Part shown: piece after piece, positions 55,167-63,013 of the stretch
Layout: each line of letters begins with the position of its first letter
Position numbering within the stretch: position 1 is the stretch's first letter
Source of the DNA: Deinococcus multiflagellatus
GTDB lineage: Bacteria > Deinococcota > Deinococci > Deinococcales > Deinococcaceae
DNA length: 64,000 nt
NCBI RefSeq assembly: GCF_020166415.1
Contig: NZ_JAIQXV010000018.1
Location: 40,781-104,780 of the forward strand
Direction: 5' to 3'
The notes under the pieces: generated by a model
What the model was told of the DNA's origin: nothing
The model's database searches: none
Seen by the model: only the letters and a program-made list of their open reading frames with translations
Made by a program: the position numbers and the translations under genes

Positions 55167-55319
55167 TTACCTGGGCCACCAGATGGGCGGCCACACCGGG
55201 TCAATGATGGTGCCGCCGTCATCGAAGGTGGGCTGGACTGGGGCCGGGGTGGCGTGAACAGGCTGGGCGAACGCGACGAGGAGGGCAAGGGTGCTGAGCA
55301 GCATGCGGATGGTATTCAT
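55167..55319 (-). CDS. tiny secreted peptide, Trp-rich C-terminus
   Basis: A 50-aa product. A signal peptide covers residues 1-23 (LALLVAFAQPVHA). The mature part of about 27 residues is acidic/hydrophobic and ends IIDPVWPPIWWPR. AAGGAGA lies about 7 nt before ATG 55319. It is unlike the Gly-rich peptides at 37176-37843 but has the same size and layout, and its C-terminus is rich in Trp as are those of peptides A and C. It heads a transcript with the 100-aa gene and probably regulator 1. A role as an exported signal or antimicrobial peptide is possible but not shown. Confidence 0.7.
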   Translation of the reverse strand: MNTIRMLLSTLALLVAFAQPVHATPAPVQPTFDDGGTIIDPVWPPIWWPR

Positions 55320-55990
55320 GGCGTCTCCTTTCCTGCGGTATCCATAGGCTAGGCCCCCCCCTGGGAATACCCTGGGAAGATCTTCAGCGGCCTCTCAGAG
55401 GGGCCACATATTCCCACCTGCTGGTGGACTGGGAAAGGTTGCGAAAAGCGCGCCAGATCGGGGAAAGGAGTGTCGTAGAAGCGGCCGGGGGCCTGGGGTA
55501 GGGAACGGCGCCATGAGGGGGCGCCTATCTTCACGCCAGATGTTGGCCCTGCCTTTCACGAGTTTCCAGGCGGCGCGAGATGCCCTCCAGGACACGGCCG
55601 GGCACAGCCCTGTCTGAACGCTGACCGGCCAGGCCAGCATGCTTGGCGCCCGTGGCCCTTGCGTTCCGCACCACACGAGGTCCGACGACGACCTTCTTCT
55701 CGGGGTCCTCTTGGGAGAGGCTCGGGATCTGGACTGTTCAGGCCGAAGAGGGCCGGTCACGCCTGAACATCCCTTCCACGACGCGACAGAGAGAGTGCCG
55801 TGCCGACCGACGTTGCTCGCTTGGCCGACCGTCACGACGCCGTGTGGGGCGCTATTCCACTAGATTTGGACACTTTTGTTCGGCCAACGCGGCGGGTGGA
55901 TTAGGGCCAGCCCGGCGGCTGGGCTTCCGGGTGCGCCGCCCCGTCGGCAGCGGGGCCGCTCTTTCGCCAGATCCTGAGGCGGCCCGCGCC
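55320..55990. other. 671-bp region without a convincing gene
   Basis: Several overlapping open frames on both strands (for example 55395-55835 minus, 55643-56308 plus) have no consistent start, motif or conserved domain. A decayed gene or mobile-element remnant cannot be excluded but is not supported. The promoter of the secreted peptide gene is probably just above 55319 (TAGCCT/TATGGA on the minus strand). Confidence 0.4.
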
Positions 55991-58966
55991 TCAGGGCAGC
56001 GGCAGGCCCTGGCTGCGCAGGCGGCGCACCAGCCGCTCGGGCACGTCTTCGTCCAGCAAGCGGCGCAGGTGGCGGGCGTAGCTGCGAAAGGCCCCCAGGG
56101 CGTCGCGCGGGTGGGCCGGCAGCAGCGCTTCAATCAGGGTCACATTCACGGCCTCGCCCGCCGGTTCCAGCAGCGCGGCGCGCCGCAGCAGGCTCAGGCT
56201 TTGTTCGCCGGGCTGCGTGCGCGCGGCGTCCACCACCGCGTCCAGCAGGGCCCCGCGCAGCCCCTCGCGCAGGGTACGCACCCACTCGCCCTCGCTGCCC
56301 GGCAGTAGGTCACCGCTGTACAGGTCCAGAGCCCCGGCCACCTCGCCCTGGCCCAGGCGGGTCATGACCTCGCGGGCGTCCAGGTGCAGGGTCAGGTCTG
56401 GGTGCAGGCGGTAGCGCTGGCCGTCGTAGGGCACGGGGTCAAACGGCCAGCCACTCGCCTGGGTCAGGGCCGCGCGCAGGCGCCGCACCGCCACCCGGAA
56501 ATATTCATGGTGCTTGCTCTGGCGCGACCCGTCCCACAGGTCGTTCATGATCTCGGCCGAACTGCCGGCCCCATGCCATCCCAGCCACAGCAGCACCTCG
56601 GCGGATTTCGCCAGTGGCAGCCGCAATGCGTGGCCCCCGGCCCAGATCTGCACTGCTCCCAGCAGGCGCACGTCCAGCGTGGTCGTGGGCACCGGCTGAG
56701 GCGCGGGCGCGGCAGGGGTGGCGTCAGCCGGCAGCGGGCCCAGCAGGGCCCCCAGCGGGTGTGTGGGGTCCAGCTGCACCAGGGCCGCTGCCAGCGGCCG
56801 GAGGGCCTCGCGGTCCAGGGCCAGCAGCGGCAGCGGACTGAGGTCCCCCAGCCGCTGCCGGGCCTGGGCGGCGGCGTCGGGCCCTAGGGGCCCAGCGCGG
56901 CGCTGCAGTTCCAGCAGGTACAGCCCGGCCCGCGCGGGCTGGGTGCGGCCCGGGAGGGCGGCGGCGCGGGCAAAGGCGCTTTTTGCCCCGGCCAGATCCT
57001 GGCGGCCCCAGGCGTGCAGGCCGCTGTAAAAAGGCAACAGCACCTCGGCCCGCGCGTTGCCGGCCAGCAGGGTGCAGGCGTCCTGATAGGCGGCCTCGGC
57101 CTCGGCCGGCGCCCCCAGGGCGCTCAGCACCTCAAACCGGGCCAGCAGGGCAAAGGGGCGCAGCACCTCCAGCCCCAGGCGCCGGGCGGTGTCCAGAGCG
57201 GTGTCCAGGGTGGCCCGCGCGGCGGCCAGGTCGCCCCGCGCCACCTGCCACTGTGCCAGGGTGAGGTGCAGTTGCGCGGCCATCACGGGGCTATGGCGCC
57301 CGGCGATGTCCAGGGCCTGCAGCAGCCCGGCGTGGGCGCCGTCCAGGTCGCCGCGCAGCAGGGCTTCTTCGGCCAGAATGTTCATCAGTGGCAACGCGCG
57401 GGCGCCCTGACGCTGTTCCTGAAGCAGGGCGCTGGCCCGCGCCACCGCCTGGGCCCGCTCGGCCCACTGGCCCAGCATCTGGTGGGCGTACTGGCCCATG
57501 GTCAGGGCCGCCGCTTCTTCCAGTGGCGCGCCGCGCGCCCGGGCCTGGGCAGCGGCGGCTTCGCACACGCGCAGGCCCTCGTGCACCTGCCCCAGCGAGA
57601 TCAGGGCCACCGCCCGCTGCAGCGCCAGGGCGCGCGTTTCTTCGGCCGGGAACAGCGCCAGCCCCAGTTCGGCCAGCCGCAACTGCTCGGCAAAGTCGCC
57701 CCGGCGGGTGGCCAGCAGGGTCAGGGCGGTGAAGCCCACGGCGGTGGTCAGGCCCTGGTCGTGCAGGGCGCGCAGTTCGGGTTCGCCCAGTTCGGGTTCG
57801 CCTGCCTCGATGCGGGCCACGGCGCGGTACTCGCGCAGCCACGGCGGCGGGTCGGGCACCTGCAGGCCGGACAGCACGCTGTGCATCAGGGCAAATTCGC
57901 CCCGGTCCTTCAGGCGCGGCAGCACCCCGGCCGCCAGTTCCAGCGTCAGGGCGTGGTCCTGCGCCTGTGCGGCGTGGTGCAGCGCACGCAGGGGATCGCT
58001 GGCGGCCAGGCGCCGAGCCTGCGCCCCGTGCAGCGTGCGGAAACGCGCCGGATCGTGGCGCAGCCCGGCGTCCAGCGTGCTCAGCAGCAGGCCGTGCGGG
58101 CGGTACCAGCCCCGGCCCAATGGCGTGACCGGCAGGCCCGCCCGGCGCACCGTGTCCAGCCAGCCGCCGGGGAGCTGCAGGTCCAGTTCGCGCACCAGAT
58201 CGTCGTGCCACTCGCCCAGCACGCTGGCTTCCGGCAGGGCGTCGCGCAGGGGGGCGGGCAGAACATTCAGGGCCTCGCGCATCAGGTCGCCGGGTTCCAG
58301 GCCCGCGTGAATGCCCCCGGCCGCCAGCGCCACCCCTGCCGGCCAGCCTTCCAGCGCCGAGACGGCCGCCTGCGCCTCATCGGGGGCGCCGCGCGCCTGC
58401 AAGAAGGCTGCGCTCTCCGCGCTGCTGAACGCCAGTTGCGCTGCCCCCAGCACGGTGGCCTGCCCGGCGGCCGTCCAGCGGGCCAGCGGCAGGGTGTCCA
58501 TCGCCACGCCGCTCAGGAACACGCGCCCGCCGCGCAGGGGTTCCAGAAACAGCGCCAGCAACTGCCCGGTCAGCGGGCTCAGCAACTCGGTGCGGTCCAC
58601 GTACACCGCGAGGTCCGGCTGCGCCGCCAGCACCTGGGCGGCCAGCTGATCGGCGGCCCGCTCCGGGGTGGCCTGTGGCGGTGGTGCCGGTGTCACGCCG
58701 AGGCGCGCCACGGCGCGGGCCAGTGAGGCCACAAAGAAATCCACCTCGGAATCGCTGGGGCTGAGGCTGAGCCACAGTGTGGGGCGGCCCAGTGCCCGGG
58801 CGTGCTGTGCCAGCAGGGTGGTCTTGCCGTAGCCGCTGGGCGCCAGCAGCGCCACCAGCTCCGGGCCCGGCGCCGACAGCTGGCCCAGCAAGGCCGCGCG
58901 CCCCAGTTCGGTGCGCAGGGGCCGGGGCACCACCACCGACGGATGAGCGGGCGCGGAGGGGATCAT
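55991..58966 (-). CDS. large ATPase-TPR-BTAD transcriptional regulator 2
   Basis: A 991-aa protein. It has the same architecture as regulator 1: Walker A LLAPSGYGKTTLLAQ near residue 40, helical TPR-like middle (about 330-720), and C-terminal winged helix plus BTAD (LLGAVQIWAGGHALRL, LLWLGWHGAGSSAEIMNDLWDG, VAVRRLRAAL, AGEAVNVTLIEALLPAHPRDALGAFRSYARHLRRLL). The two regulators are clear paralogs of moderate identity. A minus-strand -10 TATACT (58977-58982) lies 10 bp upstream of ATG 58966. No peptide gene is visible upstream of this one. Confidence 0.88.
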   Translation of the reverse strand: MIPSAPAHPSVVVPRPLRTELGRAALLGQLSAPGPELVALLAPSGYGKTTLLAQHARALGRPTLWLSLSPSDSEVDFFVASLARAVARLGVTPAPPPQATPERAADQLAAQVLAAQPDLAVYVDRTELLSPLTGQLLALFLEPLRGGRVFLSGVAMDTLPLARWTAAGQATVLGAAQLAFSSAESAAFLQARGAPDEAQAAVSALEGWPAGVALAAGGIHAGLEPGDLMREALNVLPAPLRDALPEASVLGEWHDDLVRELDLQLPGGWLDTVRRAGLPVTPLGRGWYRPHGLLLSTLDAGLRHDPARFRTLHGAQARRLAASDPLRALHHAAQAQDHALTLELAAGVLPRLKDRGEFALMHSVLSGLQVPDPPPWLREYRAVARIEAGEPELGEPELRALHDQGLTTAVGFTALTLLATRRGDFAEQLRLAELGLALFPAEETRALALQRAVALISLGQVHEGLRVCEAAAAQARARGAPLEEAAALTMGQYAHQMLGQWAERAQAVARASALLQEQRQGARALPLMNILAEEALLRGDLDGAHAGLLQALDIAGRHSPVMAAQLHLTLAQWQVARGDLAAARATLDTALDTARRLGLEVLRPFALLARFEVLSALGAPAEAEAAYQDACTLLAGNARAEVLLPFYSGLHAWGRQDLAGAKSAFARAAALPGRTQPARAGLYLLELQRRAGPLGPDAAAQARQRLGDLSPLPLLALDREALRPLAAALVQLDPTHPLGALLGPLPADATPAAPAPQPVPTTTLDVRLLGAVQIWAGGHALRLPLAKSAEVLLWLGWHGAGSSAEIMNDLWDGSRQSKHHEYFRVAVRRLRAALTQASGWPFDPVPYDGQRYRLHPDLTLHLDAREVMTRLGQGEVAGALDLYSGDLLPGSEGEWVRTLREGLRGALLDAVVDAARTQPGEQSLSLLRRAALLEPAGEAVNVTLIEALLPAHPRDALGAFRSYARHLRRLLDEDVPERLVRRLRSQGLPLP

Positions 58967-58976
58967 GGGGGACCTT

Positions 58977-58982
58977 AGTATA
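58977..58982 (-). promoter_or_regulatory. -10 box, BTAD regulator 2
   Basis: TATACT on the minus strand, about 10 bp from ATG 58966. Confidence 0.45.
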
Positions 58983-59010
58983 GAGACTTCACAAAGCGGT
59001 CAGGAAAGAG

Positions 59011-59065
59011 GCGATGGGCTGCGGGCCATGAGGATTTGGCCTCAGTGCCCATGGCCCATAGCCCC
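59011..59065. repeat. inverted arrays of ATGGGCN heptamers
   Basis: The left arm (59011-59033, GATGGGCTGCGGGCCATGAGG) and right arm (59040-59065, CCTCAGTGCCCATGGCCCATAGCC) form an imperfect hairpin. The right arm ends at the ppc stop codon (59066). Confidence 0.6.
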
Positions 59066-61552
59066 TTACCCCGTATTCCGCACCCCCGCCGCAATACCCT
59101 GAATGGACAGCAGCAGCGGGCGCTCGAACTCGTCCAGGCCGCCTTCCTTGTCCCGGCTGCGGCGCAGCAGCTCCACCTGAATGCGGTGAATGGGGTCAAT
59201 GTAGGGATTGCGCAGGCCAATGCTGGCTTTCAGGCGCGGCTCGCCCGCCATCAGTTCGGCGCCCACCACCTCCTGCACCAGGGCCACAGTGCGCGCGTAG
59301 GCGTCTTTCAGGTGCGCGGCCAGCGGGGAAGGGGGGCTCAGGCGCAGGTACTCGTCGAAAATCAGGGGGTCACTCTTGGCGAGGCTCATCTGGGCGTTGT
59401 CCAGCACTGTGCGGAAAAAAGGCCATGCGGCGTACATCTCGCGCGCCGTCTGGGCGCCAATTTCCTGCAGGCCTTCTTGCAGCCCGTACCAGCCGGGCAG
59501 CCCCGCGCGGTTCTGTGTCCAGCTCATCACCCAGGGAATGGCGCGCAGGTTGCCCAGGGTGGGCGCCCCGGGGCGGCGCACCGGGCGGCTGGCAATGTTC
59601 AGGCGGGCAATCTCGTGGATGGGCGTGACCGCCTCGAAAAAGGGCAGGAACGCCGGGTCGTCCACCAGGGCGCGGTAGGCCTGGGCGCTGCGCTGCGCGG
59701 CCCGGGTCATGGCCTCCAGCCACTCGGGCTTCAGTTCGCCCCCGGGCCGCGCCGCCGAGAGCAGCAGCCCGTAGAGCGCCTGTTCGAGGTTGCGCCGCGC
59801 CAGGACGGGGTGGCTGTACTTGTCGGCCAGGGCTTCGCCCTGCTCGGTGATGCGCAGGCCCGCGTCAATGGTGCCTGCCGGCTGGCCCAGGATGGCCCGG
59901 CTGGCTGGCCCGCCCCCGCGCCCAATCGAGGTGCCGCGCCCGTGGAAAAAGCGCCAGCGCACCCCGGCGCGGCGGCACACGTCGCTGATCTGCCGCTGTG
60001 CCTCGTGCAGGGCCCAGTTAGCGGCCAGGAAGCCGGTGTCCTTGTTGGAATCGCTGTAGCCCAGCATGATTTCCTGCACGTCGCCGCCCAACACCGCGCG
60101 GTATTCCGGCAGTGAAAGCAGTTCCCACACCACCTGCGGCGCCCGGGTCAGGTCGTCCAGGGTTTCAAAGAGCGGCACCGGCAGCACCCGCAGGCCCACC
60201 TCGCGCGCCAACAGCAGCGGCTCGAGCACGTCACTGACACTCTCGGCCATGCTGATCACGTAGCGGCCAAAGGCCCGGGGCCCCGCCAGCGCCACCGCTT
60301 CCCGCACCTCGCGGATGGGGCCAATGGCGGTTTCCAGCGTGCCCGTCAGGGCCTCGCCCGCCGGCCACAGCGGGCGGCGCGAGCGCAGTTCGCGGATCAG
60401 GAGTTCCTGCTTGGCGTGTTCCGGCAGGGCCAGGTAATCGGCTTCTACGCCGGCGGCGCGCAGCAACTCGGCCACCGCCGCGCCCGTCTGCGCCGAGTGC
60501 TCGCGGATGTCCAGGCTGACCAGGTGCTGCCCGAACACCCGCGCCACCGTCAGCAGCGGGGTGAGCAGCACCTCGGCGCTGCGGCGTTGCCCGGCCGCGC
60601 GCAGGCTGGCGTCCAGGGCCGACAGGCGGCCCACAAGGTCCACCGTCTCGCCGGCCTGCACTGCGTCGAACAGGGCCTGCAACTCGTCGCGGTAGGCCTC
60701 GGTGCCGTGTGCCTCCTGGCTCAGGTCGGCAAACGCCTGCTGGATCAGCGCCAGCAGCACCTCCTGCGCGCGGTCCCGGTGCAGGGCCAGGGCTTCCCGG
60801 GTGGCCTGCGGGGTCACAAACGGATTGCCGTCGCGGTCCCCGCCCATCCACGAGGAAAAACTCAGGGGCAGGGTGGCGGCGGTGTCGCGGCCATAGACCT
60901 CGCGGAAGGCCGCGTTCAGGTCGCGCTGCAACCCCGGCAGCGCCTGGGCAATGCTGGCGACATAGTTCAGGCCACCCTTGACCTCGTCCAGCACCGTGGG
61001 TTTCAGGCGCCGCAGTTCCGGGGTGCGCCACAGCGCCTCCACATGGGCGGCGATGCCCTCGGCGGCGGGGCCACCCTCGCCCTCGTCCCCCAGGGCCGGC
61101 AGGGCGCGCGCCACCGCTTCCAGGTGCCGGCGCACGGTGCGCCGCCGCATCTCGGTGGGGTGGGCCGTGAAGGTCAGGCCCAGGTCCAGCCGTGCCAGCA
61201 GTGCTTCGGTGTCCTCGGCGCTCAGGCCCTGTGCCCTCAGCTCATGCAGCGCCTGGGCCAGACTCTGGGGCCGCACCCCGCCCGAGGCGCGCAGCACCCG
61301 CACCCGCTCGTATTCCTCGGCCAGATTGACCAGCTGGAAATACCAGGTAAAGGCCCGGGCGAGGTTGCCTGCCTCCGCGCCCGACAGGCCCGCGATCATC
61401 TCCCGCAGGTCGCGGTCGTCGCCCCCCGCGCGCACCTCGCGCACCAGGGCGCGCGTGCGCTCCACCAGCCCAAAAAACGCCTCGCCTTCCTGCTCTTTCA
61501 GCACCTGGCCCAGCAGCCGGCCCAGCACCCTCACGTCGTCACGGATTGTCAT
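59066..61552 (-). CDS. ppc: phosphoenolpyruvate carboxylase
   Basis: An 828-aa protein. Catalytic motifs: TAHPTEMRRRTV near residue 135, GGDRDGNPFVTPQAT near 240, the GRGTSIGRGGGP hexa-Gly-type loop near 540, and GYSDSNKDTGFLAAN near 500. The C-terminus ends in RNTG, as all PEPC proteins do. It carboxylates PEP to oxaloacetate to refill the TCA cycle. GGAGGA lies 5 nt before ATG 61552. Slightly shorter than E. coli PEPC (883 aa). Confidence 0.95.
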   Translation of the reverse strand: MTIRDDVRVLGRLLGQVLKEQEGEAFFGLVERTRALVREVRAGGDDRDLREMIAGLSGAEAGNLARAFTWYFQLVNLAEEYERVRVLRASGGVRPQSLAQALHELRAQGLSAEDTEALLARLDLGLTFTAHPTEMRRRTVRRHLEAVARALPALGDEGEGGPAAEGIAAHVEALWRTPELRRLKPTVLDEVKGGLNYVASIAQALPGLQRDLNAAFREVYGRDTAATLPLSFSSWMGGDRDGNPFVTPQATREALALHRDRAQEVLLALIQQAFADLSQEAHGTEAYRDELQALFDAVQAGETVDLVGRLSALDASLRAAGQRRSAEVLLTPLLTVARVFGQHLVSLDIREHSAQTGAAVAELLRAAGVEADYLALPEHAKQELLIRELRSRRPLWPAGEALTGTLETAIGPIREVREAVALAGPRAFGRYVISMAESVSDVLEPLLLAREVGLRVLPVPLFETLDDLTRAPQVVWELLSLPEYRAVLGGDVQEIMLGYSDSNKDTGFLAANWALHEAQRQISDVCRRAGVRWRFFHGRGTSIGRGGGPASRAILGQPAGTIDAGLRITEQGEALADKYSHPVLARRNLEQALYGLLLSAARPGGELKPEWLEAMTRAAQRSAQAYRALVDDPAFLPFFEAVTPIHEIARLNIASRPVRRPGAPTLGNLRAIPWVMSWTQNRAGLPGWYGLQEGLQEIGAQTAREMYAAWPFFRTVLDNAQMSLAKSDPLIFDEYLRLSPPSPLAAHLKDAYARTVALVQEVVGAELMAGEPRLKASIGLRNPYIDPIHRIQVELLRRSRDKEGGLDEFERPLLLSIQGIAAGVRNTG

Positions 61553-61591
61553 GCGTCCTCCGGGCGGGGTGGGCGGGGTCTGCGCCCGGCC

Positions 61592-62380
61592 TCACCCCTC
61601 TTCGACGTAACGGTACCGTTCGATGCCGGTGGCGCGGCCCCCCTCTATCTGGACAAACACGCCGTTCAGTTCTGCGCCTCCTCCCTCGGCCACCCCGTAG
61701 CGGTGGGGGCGCTCGGTCAGAAAGCGCTGGATGGGCCCGTCAATGCCGCTGCCAATGATGCTGTGGTGCGGGCCAGTGAAGCCCGCGTCGGTCTGATAGG
61801 CGGTGCCGCCCTTCAGAATCCGGGTGTCGGCGGTGGGCACATGGGTGTGGGTGCCAATCACGGCCGCCACCCGCCCGGCGAGGTGCCAGCCCATCGCCTG
61901 CTTTTCGCTGGTGGCTTCGGCGTGAAAGTCCACGAACACCGTGCCCAGGTCGTCGCGCTCCAGCAGTTCGTCCATGGCGCGGAACGGGTTGGCCATGGCC
62001 TCCATGAACACCCGGCCCAGCAGGTTGACCACCGTGAGTTTCTGGGGGCCCGCCGCCGTTTTCACCGTAAAGGTGCGCCAGCCCACGCCGGGCGTGCCGG
62101 GGTCGCTGTAGTTCAGGGGCCGCACGATGGGATAGGTGCCCTCGTCCTGCAGCATCACGTACACGTCTTTGTGGTGCCACGCGTGGTTGCCCAGGGTGAT
62201 GCAGTGCACGCCCGCCTTCAGCGCCGCGTCGGCGGCCTCGCGGTGCAGGCCAAAGCCCCCGGCGGCATTTTCCATGTTCACAATCACGAAATCAGCCTGA
62301 CCGCGCAGGGTGGGCAGGTGGGCGCCCAGCACCCGCCTGCCCGGCTGGCCGAACACATCGCCAATAAACAGCACGCGCAT
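61592..62380 (-). CDS. YmdB-type metallophosphoesterase
   Basis: A 262-aa protein from ATG 62380 ([16 protein letters not shown]). The metallophosphoesterase motifs [36 protein letters not shown] and [10 protein letters not shown] place it in the YmdB/TIGR00282 group (2',3'-cyclic nucleotide phosphodiesterase-like in Bacillus). A minus-strand -10 TACCCT (62388-62393) lies 7 bp upstream; the frame to 62482 is an over-extension. It lies 39 bp upstream of ppc on the same strand, so the two could share a transcript, though ppc has its own RBS. Confidence 0.92.
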   Translation of the reverse strand: MRVLFIGDVFGQPGRRVLGAHLPTLRGQADFVIVNMENAAGGFGLHREAADAALKAGVHCITLGNHAWHHKDVYVMLQDEGTYPIVRPLNYSDPGTPGVGWRTFTVKTAAGPQKLTVVNLLGRVFMEAMANPFRAMDELLERDDLGTVFVDFHAEATSEKQAMGWHLAGRVAAVIGTHTHVPTADTRILKGGTAYQTDAGFTGPHHSIIGSGIDGPIQRFLTERPHRYGVAEGGGAELNGVFVQIEGGRATGIERYRYVEEG

Positions 62381-62387
62381 AGGGGGT

Positions 62388-62393
62388 AGGGTA
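62388..62393 (-). promoter_or_regulatory. -10 box of leaderless promoter, YmdB-type gene
   Basis: TACCCT on the minus strand, 7 bp from ATG 62380. Confidence 0.45.
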
Positions 62394-62583
62394 GCGTGCC
62401 AACGAAATGAATGGGCGAGGCCTTCGGGAATTCTTCCCAGCGCCAGTTCTGCCGTATACAGCCGCTGACCCTCTGTGATCAAGGCAAGAGGCTCAGAGAC
62501 GACCCCCTGGGGCTTTCAGGACGATGCCGGCTCAATTTCAGGCTCTTCTGGCCCCACCTGCTCCTGTGATGGACATGATGAAT

Positions 62584-63003
62584 TCACTCGGTCCACGCGG
62601 AGTAGAACACCTTCTTTTTGAGGCACTTTTCGAGAAAAGTCAGGAAGATCTGTAGAATTCTTTTGTACTCGTCATCTATCAGCGGGTTCTCAAGCTCCAG
62701 TTGCGCCATGACGGTATGAAGTCGCTCCGGCGCTGTCTCAAGCTTCTGAAGGCAAGCCTCGAGAATTCTACGGAAGTCCATCAGGTGTTCGGGCGTTCTG
62801 TTTTCCAGATGTTCGCCGAACCCGGCACGGCCATACCGTTCAAGCTGTTCCGCATCTGCTTCAGAAAACTGACGTACGAATTCAATCAGCGTCTGCCAGA
62901 TTTCAAGGTCCAGATAGATAAGGTTATCAATCGTCCAGGGGGTCGGCTCGCTGGACAGGATGACGCTTTCATCATCGGCCTCAAAGACCTTCTTGGCTCC
63001 CAC
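62584..63003 (-). CDS. putative immunity protein for the adjacent toxin
   Basis: A 139-aa protein if started at GTG 63003 (GAGGGGG about 6 nt upstream); a TTG at 63030 would give 148 aa overlapping the previous gene. It is acidic, soluble, mostly helical (EIWQTLIEFVRQFSEADAEQ, LEACLQKLETAPERLHTVMAQL) and lacks Gly-rich motifs. No family was recognised. Its position 10 bp downstream of a toxin-like C-terminus, on the same strand and in lower-GC DNA, fits the usual toxin-immunity order. Confidence 0.65.
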   Translation of the reverse strand: MGAKKVFEADDESVILSSEPTPWTIDNLIYLDLEIWQTLIEFVRQFSEADAEQLERYGRAGFGEHLENRTPEHLMDFRRILEACLQKLETAPERLHTVMAQLELENPLIDDEYKRILQIFLTFLEKCLKKKVFYSAWTE

Positions 63004-63013
63004 GGCGTCCCCC

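Noticed and set aside
55395..55835. Minus-strand 146-aa frame as a transposase remnant
   Set aside because: A few residues look basic and transposase-like but no DDE motif, terminal repeats or matching start are visible.
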